Shown: positions 1 to 12,708 of the stretch, in pieces
Layout of the letters: every line of letters starts with the position of its first letter
How positions within the stretch are numbered: position 1 is the stretch's first letter
Origin: Setaria digitata
Lineage: Eukaryota > Nematoda > Chromadorea > Rhabditida > Setariidae
DNA: 43,835 bases
Assembly: GCA_003640385.1 (NCBI GenBank)
Contig: RCAB01000505.1
Coordinates: 1-43,835 of the forward strand
Direction: 5' to 3'
Made by a program: the position numbers and the translations under genes
The notes under the pieces: model-generated
What the model was told of the DNA's origin: nothing
The model's database searches: none
What the model saw: only the letters and a program-made list of their open reading frames with translations

Positions 1-777
1 TCTTTCTCAATGATTTCAATCAATTTCGATATTTTTTTCTCACCAATTATACTATGAATCTGTGAGATGATGCTACGGATGAGTTCATTTTCTCAATGAG
101 ATGTAAAATTTATCATAAAAATTGAAATTAAAAAGATTTTGCCGAAAAAAAAAGAGAAAGAGAGAGGAAAAAATAATAATAATAATAAAATTGATATTAA
201 ATTTATATTGATACTATGCGTAATTATTGGAAAGTTAATATTAATGTCCTCTAGTATATGTAATAATATGGGATGTTAATTTCAGTTATTATAAAATTCA
301 CAAATTTTAAAGTTATTGGCGAAAAATTATCAAAAAAAGAAAAAAGCAATAAAACGTTATTAATTAGGATTTATCAGCTAAAAAGAAAAAAAAATATCAG
401 CAAAAAAAAAAAAAGGCTACTGTGAAAAAGTTACCAGTAAAAAGTTATTAGGAAAAATTATCATGAAAAAAAAAAGAAAAAAATTATCACCACCAAACAA
501 ATATTATCAGTAGCAAAACAAACAAAGCAAAGCGTTTGAGATGTTAGTTTTTCGTAATGTAGGCGGACAAAATGTTCGTTATGATTGGTATTTGATTCAG
601 GATGGATACAAATGCGACAGTGTGTACGGTGAATTCTAAGGTTTTTTTTTTTTTTCTTTCTTTCTTTTTCTTTTTTTTTTATTAAATTTTTATTATTTAT
701 TTGAAATGCATTTATTTTGTGAAGAATTAGGTAAATTTTTGTTTCTAGTTTTCTTATCATTTATCATATTTCAGAAT
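1..777. promoter_or_regulatory. Upstream region of stt-3
   Basis: No gene is recognised here. The first 540 bases are A-rich low-complexity DNA with five copies of TTATCA (reverse complement TGATAA) between 327 and 509. A more complex stretch at 541-639 holds a 32-codon open frame on the + strand, followed by a long T-rich tract (641-680) and the splice acceptor next to the stt-3 start. By position the interval should contain the stt-3 promoter and outron, but no TATA box or initiator can be named with confidence. Confidence 0.4.
769..774 (+). other. Probable trans-splice acceptor of stt-3
   Basis: TTTCAG ends 3 nt before the ATG at 778. An acceptor this close to the start, with no convincing coding exon upstream, is what spliced-leader (SL1-type) trans-splicing of nematode mRNAs produces. 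Confidence 0.6.
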
Positions 778-1284
778 ATGACTGATTCAGTGATAACTTC
801 AGCCGGTTCAAATGAAAATAACAAAATACTGGTATCAAATTCGTTGGGTATCACAAGCTTGTTAACATTTGTCATTCTTGTGTTAGCATGGCTTGTTGGC
901 TTTGCTTCACGTCTGTTTGCTGTTATTCGATTTGAATCAATCATACATGAATTCGATCCATGGTTCGTGATAATTCTCAAGTTTTTTTTCGGAAGACATT
1001 TCGTTATATGGTTATGTTTAAAATTTTCATATGTTACCACAATATTTGTTATTTTTTTGTTAATGTTTCTCCAGTATTTTTTATGTATTATTATTTTGTC
1101 AGAAAAGTATGGTGCATACTGCGATCAATATTAGCATTATTGATGATTAAATATAAATTATGTATTAAACGATTGATTTTGGTAGGAAGAAATGATAGAT
1201 TTAATTGGAAGTGGCATTTAGAAGCCAGTTAGAAATGCTTCTGATAATTTTTATTCAGATGTAGCACTTATTTCTTATAAACCT

Positions 1285-1320
<36 letters not shown>

Positions 1321-4300
1321 AGCATCGGAAATCTTTTGGAAGATGTGAGGTCTCCTGAAACAACGATACATTTCAAGATTCTATTTTTTAAATAAAATAT
1401 CAGGTTTAATTATCGGTCAACGCATTATATGGTTGAACATGGCTTTTATAATTTCTTGAATTGGTTCGATGAACGGGCGTGGTATCCTCTTGGACGGATT
1501 GTTGGTGGCACAGTAAGTTTATAATATCTTTTTTTCTCTTTTTTCCATATGATTAATAGATTAATAGTTAACAAAATCTCATTAACTTCTAGCATTTCTT
1601 TCTGTTGTTTTTACAAATCACTTATTTGTGTGATGCCATACAGGCACATACATTCTAAATTTTTATGATATATTGAAATTGTTCAAGCCCTATTAGTACA
1701 AGAAAGGATCCGTATATGGTTAAATTCTTGGAAGTATCCGCAAACGTATCACCGCATAAAAGTGTATACACATAGTTGAATAAATAGATTTCTTTCAAAA
1801 TCTATAGAAATCCTTGTTTATTAAGCCATTATTGTTGCTGCTATTTAGAGAGAATAATATTAAAATATTTCATAATTTTTTTTTTTTTTTTTTAATGATA
1901 ATGATACTGAACAGGTATATCCGGGGTTGATGGTAACTTCGGGAGCAATTCATTATATCTTATCGGTTCTAAATATTTCTGTACATATCAGAGATGTTTG
2001 TGTTTTTCTTGCTCCAACATTCAGGTATCATTATTTTTCAGAATCCTGAGCCAATTTTGGGGAGATTCATTTCACCGTCATGATTTTGTTATTTAGAACA
2101 ACTTTACAAATTCTTTTTTCTTCCCGATTTTTCGAATGCTTTTGCTTTACTTTTTTCCTTTAAATGGAGAGAGTAGATGAATTCCATAAAGGGAAATTCG
2201 TTTTCCGATGGTTTAATGAAGTTTTTTTTTTCTCTTTTTCAGTGGCCTCACAGCTATAGCTACTTATTTTTTAACGAAAGAACTTTGGACACCAGGCGCT
2301 GGCCTGTTTGCAGCATGCTTCATCGCTATATCACCGGGTTATACTAGTCGCTCAGTTGCTGGCTCATACGATAATGAAGGAATTGCAATTTTTGCACTGC
2401 AGGTATCCACTTATTTCTGTATTTTTATTCCGGAATTGAGATTGAATTTTTGAATTTTTCCATCAAAAATTTCAGCTTCCTTTGAGATATGTTTCCTGTC
2501 TTTTATGATTTTGGATTTTTCTATTTTCAAATTCTGATGTTTTAAGCTGATAGTTCAGATGAACAATCTGCCTGAGAGGTTATTATTTCAGTTCACTTAT
2601 TTCTTGTGGGTTCGCTCCATTAAAACTGGTTCCCTATTTTGGGCAACATTAACAGCTTTATCATATTTCTACATGGTTTCCGCTTGGGGTGGTTATGTGT
2701 TCATCATTAATTTAATTCCACTGCATGTTCTTACACTCATTTTAATTGGCCGGTATTGTTCTAAACTTTATATTGGTAGGCTTTTTATATTTTGTTTTTT
2801 TTTAATTCTTTTTAATTTGCAATCCAAATTCATTTCAGACTGATTGAGAAATTTCAACTTGTTATAATATTTTCACTTTTATTTTACAGTGCCCAGCGTA
2901 TCTACGCTTTTATTGTGCTATCACGATATTGCTGAAATTTTATCAACAATTTTATCAACATTAAGGGTTCATTTTATTTTCTAATTTTCAGCATATACAA
3001 CCTTTTACATTTTGGGACAAATAATGGCTATGCAAATACCTTTTGTTGGTTTTCAACCTGTAAAAACTTCCGAACATATGGCTGCTGCTGGTGTCTTCGG
3101 TTTGCTACAAGTTGGTAGATTTTTCTGCTTTTCATTCATATCTTCAGAACTGCAAAACATTTCAAATTATATTGGAATGAGGTGAAACTTTTCAACTCTA
3201 TTTGAAATTTTTCAACTCTATTAGGTTATTGCTGCGCTGAAATATTTACAACATCGACTTTCAAGAAAAGAATTTGTGACACTGTTTTTTGGTGGAATTG
3301 CGCTGGTATTTGTGCTGGGAATATTTGGCATTATTCTCCTAACATATGCTGGTATAAATTCAAGTTTTTTAAATTCATAACCCCTCCTTCACTTTATTTT
3401 ATTTATTTCTTGTATTTGTAACAAAATAATTTGAGGCTTGGATTTCATTTCCATGCTTTCTACAGTTTTATGAAACTTTAAGTATAATCTCTTTAAAGTG
3501 CTTTCCACGCTTTGGAAGTCTAAAACAGGATCATATTTTTAGGTTACATAGCACCATGGTCAGGGCGTTTTTATTCGCTTTGGGATACTGGTTATGCAAA
3601 AATTCATATACCAATTATTGCTTCCGTTTCGGAACATCAGCCGACAACTTGGGTTTCATTTTTCTTCGATCTTCATATAACAGCTGCTGTTTTCCCAGTC
3701 GGTTTATGGTACTGTGTTAAAAATGTAAACGACGAGCGAGTTTTTGGCAAGTTACTTATTACGTTTAAGGAAAAATTCCACGACTTCTAGCTTGTTTAGC
3801 ACCGAATTTCTAGATACATTATTTGAATGTTGGATTCGCAGAGTTTCCGGATCTTAAAATATCGGAAATGTCTTGAAATCCAATTGACTTAAGGATGTTT
3901 TATTTTGATTTTGACAAACAATCGTGGGATAATCATCTCATAGATGTACTTTTCAGTAATACTTTATGCAGTAACAGCTGTTTACTTCGCGGGTGTAATG
4001 GTTCGTTTGATGCTTACTCTCACTCCAGTTGTTTGTGTACTGTCCGGAATAGCTTTCTCTTATACATATGAAAGATATCTAATCGATGAGGGCGATCAGT
4101 CAAAAAAGTTTGTTTTCACTGATCTGTCATTATTTTGCTTAGATTTTTACAACATTTCTTTTGCTGAACATGTAGAAACAAGTTCACTTGTCAGAAATCT
4201 CCTCTGAAGTGAAGAAATTTAGTTTCTCTTTAAGTGGTTGTTTTTAAAGAAGGAATTCTTTGAAAATTATTCCTATTTTAAGGGCTGTTTTTAAAGAGTT

Positions 4301-6633
4301 CTATATGTTGTTCGCTGCTTCCCATATTTCAATTATTCCTTCGTACGAAATTCATCTTTTTTGTCGAATGTGAGACAACTGGCTTAGCACTTGAACTTAT
4401 TTCAATATAAAATGAAATCTAGTGCTCAAAATTGTATCGAGTTTTCCTGAATGTTTATCAGATGTGCTGATGATTATTCTAACTAGAACTGACAAATGAT
4501 ATTAGATAATGAAAGCTTTTCAGTGTTAGTAACGAAGAAGAAAACAAACATTTATATGATAAAGTGGGAAAAGGACGGAAAGGTGGTTCATGGACAAATC
4601 AAGCAGCACCGGAAAGTGCTGAGGTATCAATCGGAATGAATGCACGTTCCATAGTTTCAGTGGTACTCGTTCTGATGCTTTTAATGTTCGTTGTCCATTG
4701 CACATACGTTACAAGCAATGCATATTCTCATCCGTCCGTTGTCTTGCAAGCACATAGTCCTGATGGGTAGGCTTATCGCTTTATAAAATATGGCTTCAAG
4801 TAATACTTTTGAAAGATTTAATACTGTGATTCAAAGGAAATGATTTAAAAAAATTATTTGAAAAATCTTAATTTAATTATCCATGCGATTTTTTTTTTTT
4901 TTTTTGAAGGATTATGTTTTAATTAGTTGTAAATAATTTTATGATTAAAAATCAAGAAAAATACATCCTTTTGCTACTTCGATTGCAGCGGTCGCGAAAT
5001 AATGGATGATTTTCGTGAAGCCTATTACTGGTTACGAAAAAACACGGAAGAGAATGCTCGTGTGATGAGTTGGTGGGATTACGGCTACCAGATTGCTGGA
5101 ATGGCAAACCGTACCACTTTGGTAGATAACAATACATGGAATAACTCACATATAGCTCTAGTAATACTAGTTTTTTATTTTTCCTTTGATATCTTAGCGG
5201 TAAAACTTTCATTTACTAAAGAGCCACTAAAATTAATTAATGTATTTTTATGCTCAATGAATAGGTGATATAATTATTTGTTAAATGACGACTTTGTCCT
5301 GTTAACAAAGTTAATACTTCATATATTTTGAAAATGGCTCCAGTCTAAACCCATTACTGCGTAACCAACATTGTTTTGAGGATTTTGTCTTATCTTCAGT
5401 GAAGTAATCGAAAACTAGAATAATCATTCCTAGGTTGGAAAAGCAATGGCGTCAAACGAATCCACAGCCTTCGAAATCATGTGCGAACTGGATGTCGACT
5501 ATGTTTTGGTAATTTTTGGTGGCGTTATTGGCTATTCAGGTTAGTTGCTACTTTAATTACAATATGTATATATTTTATTTTTTCGTTCCTTCCCACTCCC
5601 GTTTTTAGGATATTTGTGTTTATAGCAAAGTCTAGAGGGAAGAAAAGATTCTGCTTTAAAGAAAAAAAAAAAAGAGAAAGAAATTTCTACAAAATTTATG
5701 ATATTCTGCATTTTCTAGGCGACGATATTAATAAATTTTTGTGGATGGTACGAATAGCTGAAGGTGAGCATCCAAAGGAGATACATGAAGCAAATTATTT
5801 TACGGAATCAGGTGATTATAGCGTTGGAGCAGAAGCTTCTGAAACGATGCTTAATTCTGTGATGTACAAAATAAGTTATTATCGTTTTGGAGATTTTGAG
5901 GTAAGTGTTCTTATTGTAGTTTCAATGAAATGAATGTCTTGGTGGGTGTTGCGCGTATCTGTCATACTGAAATTAGCTTATTGTACTCTTTTAAGTTTAG
6001 AGTAGAATTGACAAAGGCGGTCAAATTTGTGAAATAATCCGAATCATTGTCCATTCAAGCAAGTCTATTGATAGTTGGTAAACAGTATTTCGGTTTTTCA
6101 AGATTTGGAATATATTGGAATTAAGGTCTTAACTTTTTTTTGCTTCAAATGCAATACTTTTTAGATAGGCTATCAGCATCAAGGGGGTTTTGATCGAACT
6201 CGTGGATATATGATTGGTCGGAAAAATATTGTTCTGGAACATTTAGAGGAAGCTTATACATCGCGAAATTGGCTCGTACGAATTTACAAAGTGTTAAAGC
6301 AGAAAAACAGACCGATGATTCCAAAGAAAAATAGGCGAAAACAGTCAAGATCATTTTCCTATTCGAAAAAAGTATGGATGAGCTTGTTTTCATTTTTTGA
6401 ATCTTAGAAAGTTTTTTTTTATTGAAATCTTCACTGATAGTTCAAAAACTTTGTGGTACTGTTTCAGTTTGCTGTAATTTCTTTGTTTTTTTAAGAATAC
6501 AAAGTGTCTGATCTTTGCTGCATTGTTGAATTTACAGCACATTTTATGAAAATTTCAGGATAAATCGAAGAAAGGAATTATGCAAGGGAAACCAGCGGTG
6601 GTGAAAGGACATCGGCCGCCGAAACGCTCTTAG
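778..6633 (+). CDS. stt-3: Oligosaccharyltransferase catalytic subunit STT3
   Basis: Multi-pass ER membrane enzyme that transfers the preassembled glycan from dolichol-PP to Asn in N-X-S/T sequons. Exons: 778-962, 1404-1512, 1915-2024, 2243-2402, 2592-2775, 2992-3110, 3225-3351, 3543-3746, 3957-4107, 4524-4766, 4989-5160, 5434-5539, 5719-5900, 6165-6371, 6559-6633. Frame is kept at all 14 junctions, giving 777 aa, the usual length for eukaryotic STT3. Visible family signatures: EFDPWFNYR (about 58-66) with the first catalytic Asp; YDNEG (about 177-181), the second acidic motif; SVSEHQP (359-365) in the external loop; WWDYG (559-563), the hallmark sequon-binding motif, followed by DNNTWNN; and DINKFLWM (626-633), the DK motif. 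The C-terminus is a lysine/arginine-rich tail. The start was chosen because the ATG directly follows a TTTCAG acceptor. Intron 8 begins with GC instead of GT. Animals often have two STT3 paralogues; the A or B type was not resolved. Confidence 0.96.
3747..3956 (+). other. GC-AG intron in stt-3
   Basis: The donor reads TTTTTG|GCAAGT and the acceptor ACTTTTCAG|TA. Only this cut joins ...NDERVF to VILYAV in frame, matching the conserved STT3 sequence. The GT five bases downstream (3751) would put the next exon in the wrong frame. Confidence 0.85.
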
Positions 6634-7038
6634 AAATTTCTTTTACAACGTTGTGAGCGTTTTTCCTGGATCAGTCCAAGTGAAGAAAGTATAGAGATAG
6701 ATAGTTTGTTATTCGGTTAGATTTGTTTATGAGATGTTAAAAGAGGGAGCACAAATTCAAAAAAAAAAAAAAAATTACACTTCAAATTTTTATCTACTAT
6801 TACTTAAAATTCTACTTCTAATTGAAAGAGTTTTTTGTGGAAAGAATTTCCGATTAAAATTGATGACTTCTGTCGAGTTTCGCAGACTTTCAAAAATAGA
6901 CATTATATACCCTTGTTTTTAGCACATTGTTATTGGTCCGATTATGTTTCCTTTGTCATTAAATTTTTATCTGATAACATTTTATCTTCAGTTTAGGGAT
7001 TCGGCGATATTTTTTTCTGGTTTGACAGAGATATCTCT

Positions 7039-7044
7039 AATAAA
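7039..7044 (+). terminator. Putative poly(A) signal of stt-3
   Basis: AATAAA about 400 nt after the stt-3 stop codon on the sense strand. Other AT-rich variants lie nearby, so the exact cleavage site is uncertain. Confidence 0.35.
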
Positions 7045-8365
7045 CATCCACTTACTTAAATATTCTTATAAAGCCTCCTAATTTGACATTTTTTTTGGAA
7101 GCAATTGCTTGTCTTCATGTTTTAAAATTCCATTTTTAATGTTTTGAAAGCAGGAAAAATCATTTCGCAATATTTTTTTATTGAAGGAGTTAAAGTAATC
7201 CTTGCTAAGGGAAAAGGGATTGGTTGAAAGTATTTCATTTATAGATTTTATTAATGCATTGGAAGACAGGATGGTAATTGGGAATTGTTTTTAGAACTAC
7301 GATATTGAATTGAAACTTCAAAAATTTTTTCGTTCTCAATACTAGAAAGTCGTTGTAATGAACAGGAAATTTTCATACTGAGTATATGAGTATGAGCAGG
7401 GTGTAAGTATGAAGCATTTGATGATTTTTGTTTTACTGTGATTCTATATTAATTTAATTTGGCCTTAGGAAAGTTTATGTGTGATGATTTTTCCTTCACT
7501 AAATTATTAAAAATATGGAGCTCGATGCTCCACATTGGCAATTTCCAGAAAATTTTTATCCGAAATATTAAGATCCAATATGTTCCTCTACCTTCACTTT
7601 CAATGGGATTTCATTTTTTTTAAAGTCTATTGGGAGTGTTGGCATGTTTATGGTGAAGTCCAAGTAACGTTATCTAATTCTATTCATAAAGTCAGTTTTT
7701 CAGGTAAAACTTGAATTTAATAATTTTGTTTGTATTTATGATGCCGAATAAGTAAAAATCGTTTAGTTCTTTGCACTTTTGCTCTTCTTTATCAACTTAA
7801 CAGTGAATTATGAATTAATGAATTAATTATTGTTTATTTTCTTTCTAGATGATGAAGAGCCATGTTTTCTTCATAATTTATTTTTCCTTCTTTCGATTTT
7901 TTTTTTTATAAGACATTAATACAGTTATTTCTTGTTATTTTGGATAATTTTTTGTTGGCCAAAATTTTTCTTCGAACAATATCATTATTTTTACTGAGCA
8001 CATTCCCATCGTTTGTTTTTCATGTGATTTTTTTATCGGAAAGGAATTTTTGTTGTACTAGAATTTATTTGTTACAGATTTTTTTTATATCCGGTGAATA
8101 TATCTTGTATTCATTTTACCACTCTGATTGACGATTTTCTTCGTGCAGCATCATCCTAATATTTGTTGCTTTAAAATTGGGAATGCACTCATTAGATTTT
8201 CAAAAGAAGCTATAAAAAATTGTAATATTATTCCTGATCAAAGAAATGAACTAGAGTTGTGAATGATTTAGATCTTAACTGATCAATGCATGAAATTTTA
8301 TGCGATATTCTTGTAAAGCTTGCAAAACTTGTTTGTTCTTTATTCTCATTATTATGGACAGTTAG

Positions 8366-8396
<31 letters not shown>

Positions 8397-10191
8397 TCTG
8401 TCCAATCTTATTGTTTTCCAGGAACGGAACCGAGACAAGTTGTTTTCTGTGATAAAAGTTTATTACAGTTATTAGCAGTTTTCAGTTTATTATTGTTATT
8501 ATTATTTTGTTTTGTTTCTTTTTTCTTTTTTTTTTTGAAATTTTCGAAATGCAAGGTGAGTAGGATTTAAAGCAAAGAGTGATAAATGATATGATTTGAG
8601 ATTTAAAAATGTAATGCAATTTTTTTTTGGAAAAGTTACCTCTACCAATAGACACACAATTGAAGTAATATTTCCAAAAAAAAAAAGAAGTAATGTAACT
8701 TTTTTTTTTTGCCAAGAAAAATTTCCCTAGTTATTGGAATCATCCTAGAATCCTCGAATGATTTTATTTAGTAATGTTTCTTTTTTTCTTTGATCTTTGT
8801 TTTTAGTTCACTGATTCCTGTTAGGAGCAAGTAGTTTGCTAAAATTCTGTGTTTTCATTAGATGACGTAGTCATTAAGTAGCCTTGCTTGGAATTCAAAT
8901 AATTAAGTTGAAATTTTAGTGGCAGGTTGTAAAAACTAATTTAACAGTAGTTATTTTTTCACTAAGCGTTAAAACACTTCAATTTGAATTACATCTGCAA
9001 GTATTGGCAATAGGTCCTCTCCAATGATTATTCGATAACTTATTTATACAAAGTTCGTTTATTTGTAAACAAAAATACAATTCTTTTTTTTTTCTTCTTC
9101 TTCTTCCCATTTTACTAGAATAAAAATTTCATCCAATTTAGTTGTTTCATTGAAACTGCAGATATGTCTCTGTTGAATTCTGGAGCTCGAGAAATAGTTT
9201 GAGAAGTAATGGATGGTTTAGGAATTTAGGAATTTTTTACTTTTTTTTTTAAATTTATGCCTAGCTAAAATGAACGGAATTTCTTTACTATATTTATTGG
9301 AAAGAAAATTTGTTCACCAATTGTTGAAAAAAATTTTCCACTTTTATATTTGTTTTATTTAAAAAAAAAAACAAAAAAATCAGCTGAAAGATTCAATTAA
9401 GGAAAGTGAAGAAAAAAAAAAAGAAATTATTTTACGGCAAATTTTTTTTCTTTTCCATAAATGATTGTAAACAATATGTCATTCCTTTAATTTGTCAGAT
9501 TTTCTTTCTTACTTTTTTTTTTTTTTTTTTTTTAATCACTAATAATTATTTATTATTGATGCAAATTAATGAAACAATTTTTTAGTTCACAGTGATAATT
9601 TTCCTTGGAAAGCTTCTTTTTTTTTTTTTTTTTTTTTTCTCCATCTAAACGATAGCGATGGCAAATGGATTGCTAAACTGGAACAAACCATGAAGCCTAT
9701 CATTTACCTGTAAGGTGAAACTTATGTGTAAGTAATATTACTACAAATAATATATGCTAGTAAGATAATAGAAAAAATTAGCATAAATTAATAAGAACAT
9801 AATAGCGATTGAATTGTTTGAGATATATGTTGACAAATTTATTCTAAATTCCTCATTACAGTAAGAGTAATACCATCGATGAAATGCATTTATGTGCGAA
9901 TCATTTTATTTATTATCATTATCAGTTAGAGAATTTTCATCAATGCACATATTGCTGATTTGATAGCACATTAACACTCAATCAATGATTTTAGCCTTTA
10001 TTAATTAATGTAATAAAATTGAGCAATTTATTGCAATATTACGATTATGGTAATTATTCGATAGTATTGAAGTAGCAATTAGGATGTATTTGTTGAAATT
10101 TTGAAATTGTCTATGAATGATACACAACTAGAAATTTTGCACAATAAATCGGCTGTATATTATTAGAAAAATTTTTGATCTGCTATGATTG

Positions 10192-10224
<33 letters not shown>

Positions 10225-10836
10225 GAAAAAAGAAAAAAAAAAGAGAGAGAGAAGAAAATGAAATTTTGTGGTAGGTTAAGAAATTCATTCGCAGGTTATC
10301 ATTATATTGCAAAGTATATTTTTGTAATGAGAACTAACGAATGAAGCAATTCTGTTTCATTTAAATTATTATAAATATTTCAATTAAATTGTGACAAAAT
10401 ATAATATTGTTTGTTCTTTTTTTTTTTTTCTTTTATCAGTAATAAATTATCACAGAAATAAAAAATAAAAAAAATGTGTGCAATGAACTGTTTGTGTATG
10501 TAATATCATTGCAGGGAAAAATACTTGAACAGAAATTTATCCATGAAAAAAAGAATTAAAGGATGAAACATTGTATGAGGAGGTTCAGTTTATATATTTT
10601 TTTTTTTTTTTCATTAATAACCTCTAGTTTTCCTAAACACTCCGTTTACTGTTTCATTAAAGTCATATGAATTTCAATAGCGATTAATTACTCTAAACAA
10701 TGGTTCATTAATTTCATTTGCTTTAATTTTCCTGTTAAAATAACGTGATTAATTACTCGAACCAGTGACTCAATAATAATTTAGTCGAAATAATTTTAGA
10801 AATATTCATTCTTTTATCAGATTATTTGTTGATATA

Positions 10837-10844
10837 TTTTGCAG
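10837..10844 (+). other. Probable trans-splice acceptor of coq-10
   Basis: TTTTGCAG ends 11 nt before the ATG at 10856. A second acceptor-like CTTTTATCAG ends at 10820. The close spacing to the start suggests spliced-leader addition. Confidence 0.5.
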
Positions 10845-10855
10845 AAGAAAAGAAA

Positions 10856-12561
10856 ATGAAACTTTTTAATACACCATCAGAGAGAGATTTCAGAAATGCT
10901 TATCACTGTGCAATGATATCAAAATACGCCTTTTTTATGTCACGAAGGAATTTATTCCTTTCAGTGAAGCAATCAAATAATTTAAAAGAATATCAAGAGA
11001 AACGTATTGTTGGGTAATATATATTTCTTTTTAATGCAACAAAAAAAAAAATAAAAAAAAAAACCTTGTTAACTTTTTTGTATTTTTACTTTATCGTTGA
11101 TTAACTTTAAAATCTTACATTTTTGTAATAGAACTCGAGTAATAATCATTTTAACTTTTAATTTCTGCGCCTCTTAAGCGCACAATATCTTCTGCTATTC
11201 GGTAAAAAATAATGATATTTATAGTTGAATGACATGAAAATGAAACAAAAACTTTCTTTCTAATTATTTTATTCCACTTTTTTTTGGAAATATTGAAATT
11301 GCTATTATATTTAATAATCATATCATAACTGAAATAAGTCTCGCAGTCATAGATTATTTTTCTTAAATGCCTTTTTTTTTTTTTTTTTTTGTATCTTTCT
11401 TTACCGTATTCTCTTTAGATATACTGCAGAGGAGATGTTTAATGTTGCAGCAAATGTATCCGAATATCCCGAATTTGTACCGTGGTGTCGAGGTGCCAAT
11501 GTTAAGGTAAGTCAGTGTAGTATTTCTTTTTTTAATTTAATTCAATGAAACAATATATGAAGAATGATGTTTTTGTATCTGATAAAGTTATCATTATGTA
11601 AGGAAACATAAATAAATAAATGTTCATACTAATTTGTACAAGATCAAAGTGCACTTAATCAGATATATATATATATATAATCAATCTATACTTCTGTATC
11701 ATTGTGGTATGTTAATCGTTCATTTTATCATATTAATCATTCATTACACTTTTTTTTTTTTTTTTTACTTTTACTACTTCTACTTTCTTTATTACTTTTA
11801 TTATTAAAATTATGCCTGTTTTATTACACGAAATGAACTTACTGCTTCTTTTTCTTTCTTTTTTTTTTTTTGTTTGTAATTGACATTTATAGAGTCATAC
11901 ACCAAATTTGTTCACAGCCCAATTGCAAATTGGTTTTCCACCTGTTTGTGAAACTTACACGTCTCGTGTCATAACTGTAAAGCCAACTATAGTCCGGGTA
12001 AGTCATTAAATTATATGCTTTTTTTTTTTTTTTTTCTTTTTCTGGACATATACATCACTTAATAATGATAATAGCAATAATAATCGTAATGTTTCTAGCA
12101 ATTTGACGAATGTATTGCAAAAATTGTAATTTTTATTTAATATTTAATTCAGCCTGTTATATTTCTTCCAAAAAAAAAAAAAAAATGGATAAGTAATATG
12201 TTTGTTTGCAGTGGAAAATTGTGAGATAGTGATTAAAATGGCATAAAGTTGGCACTGGAAAAATTAACATTTTTCATATGATATGTTTCAGTCTGTATGT
12301 ACCGATCGGACACTATTTAAAACGTTGGAATCAACATGGCAATTCAGTGCAGGTCGTGCTAATAATCCACGCTCATGCACATTGATATTCACTCTTGCAT
12401 TCGAATTTCATTCAGTTTTTCACACCTTTCTTGCACATCAATTTTTTGATTATGTTGTGCAAACGATGGTTGTGGCATTTCTTAAAAGAGCTGAAACTAA
12501 ATATGGTCCACCATCCTTTGATCATTACAAAAATTTTACGGTTTTGAAGAAAGTTCGATAG
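10856..12561 (+). CDS. coq-10: Coenzyme Q-binding protein COQ10 homologue (START domain), mitochondrial
   Basis: COQ10 proteins sit at the mitochondrial inner membrane, bind ubiquinone and are needed for normal respiration and Q synthesis. Exons: 10856-11013, 11419-11506, 11893-11997, 12292-12561; frame is kept across all three junctions, giving 206 aa, close to the family's usual length. The first ~40 residues are rich in Arg, Lys and Ser, as expected for a mitochondrial presequence. The START/polyketide-cyclase-like domain covers about 45-195. It shows the family opening KEYQEKRIVGYTAEEMFNV, the segment EYPEFVPWC, a middle TWQF strand, and the C-terminal helix FFDYVVQTMVVAFLKRAE. The ATG at 10856 is preferred because it follows a trans-splice-like acceptor. 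Two overlapping AATAAA signals lie about 140 nt past the stop. Confidence 0.92.
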
Positions 12562-12702
12562 TAATGATTGAATTTAAAATTAATTATCCTTCTACTCATC
12601 TAGCTATTTCTATTATCATCATTTGATATTTGCTGATATAATTGCTAAATTTAGTATATACTAATGCGAATTATTCTCTTTCCTAATTAATAATAATAAT
12701 AC

Positions 12703-12708
12703 AATAAA
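12703..12708 (+). terminator. Putative poly(A) signal of coq-10
   Basis: AATAAATAAA, beginning 142 nt after the coq-10 stop, offers two overlapping consensus signals on the sense strand. Confidence 0.55.

Larger units (their letters stand above)
6634..10855. other. 4.2 kb between stt-3 and coq-10, no gene recognised
   Basis: The left part is the stt-3 3' UTR, with an AATAAA at 7039-7044 as the clearest polyadenylation signal. The rest is AT-rich with repeated poly(T) blocks (for example near 9514-9534 and 9618-9638), a run of about 26 A at 8371-8396 and a purine tract at 10193-10258. The open frames here, such as one of 63 codons from 7940, have low-complexity hydrophobic translations and match nothing I know. 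Confidence 0.6.

Noticed and set aside
7940..8131. 63-codon hydrophobic frame after stt-3
   Set aside because: Phe/Leu/Ile-rich translation typical of T-rich DNA, no domain and no splice partners.
8340..8415. GGACAG...CTGTCC inverted repeat around a 26-A run
   Set aside because: Arms of only six bases flanking a homopolymer are expected by chance in a window of this size.
10826..10855. Upstream TTG extension of coq-10
   Set aside because: Non-ATG and interrupted by the TTTTGCAG acceptor; ATG at 10856 is the better start.
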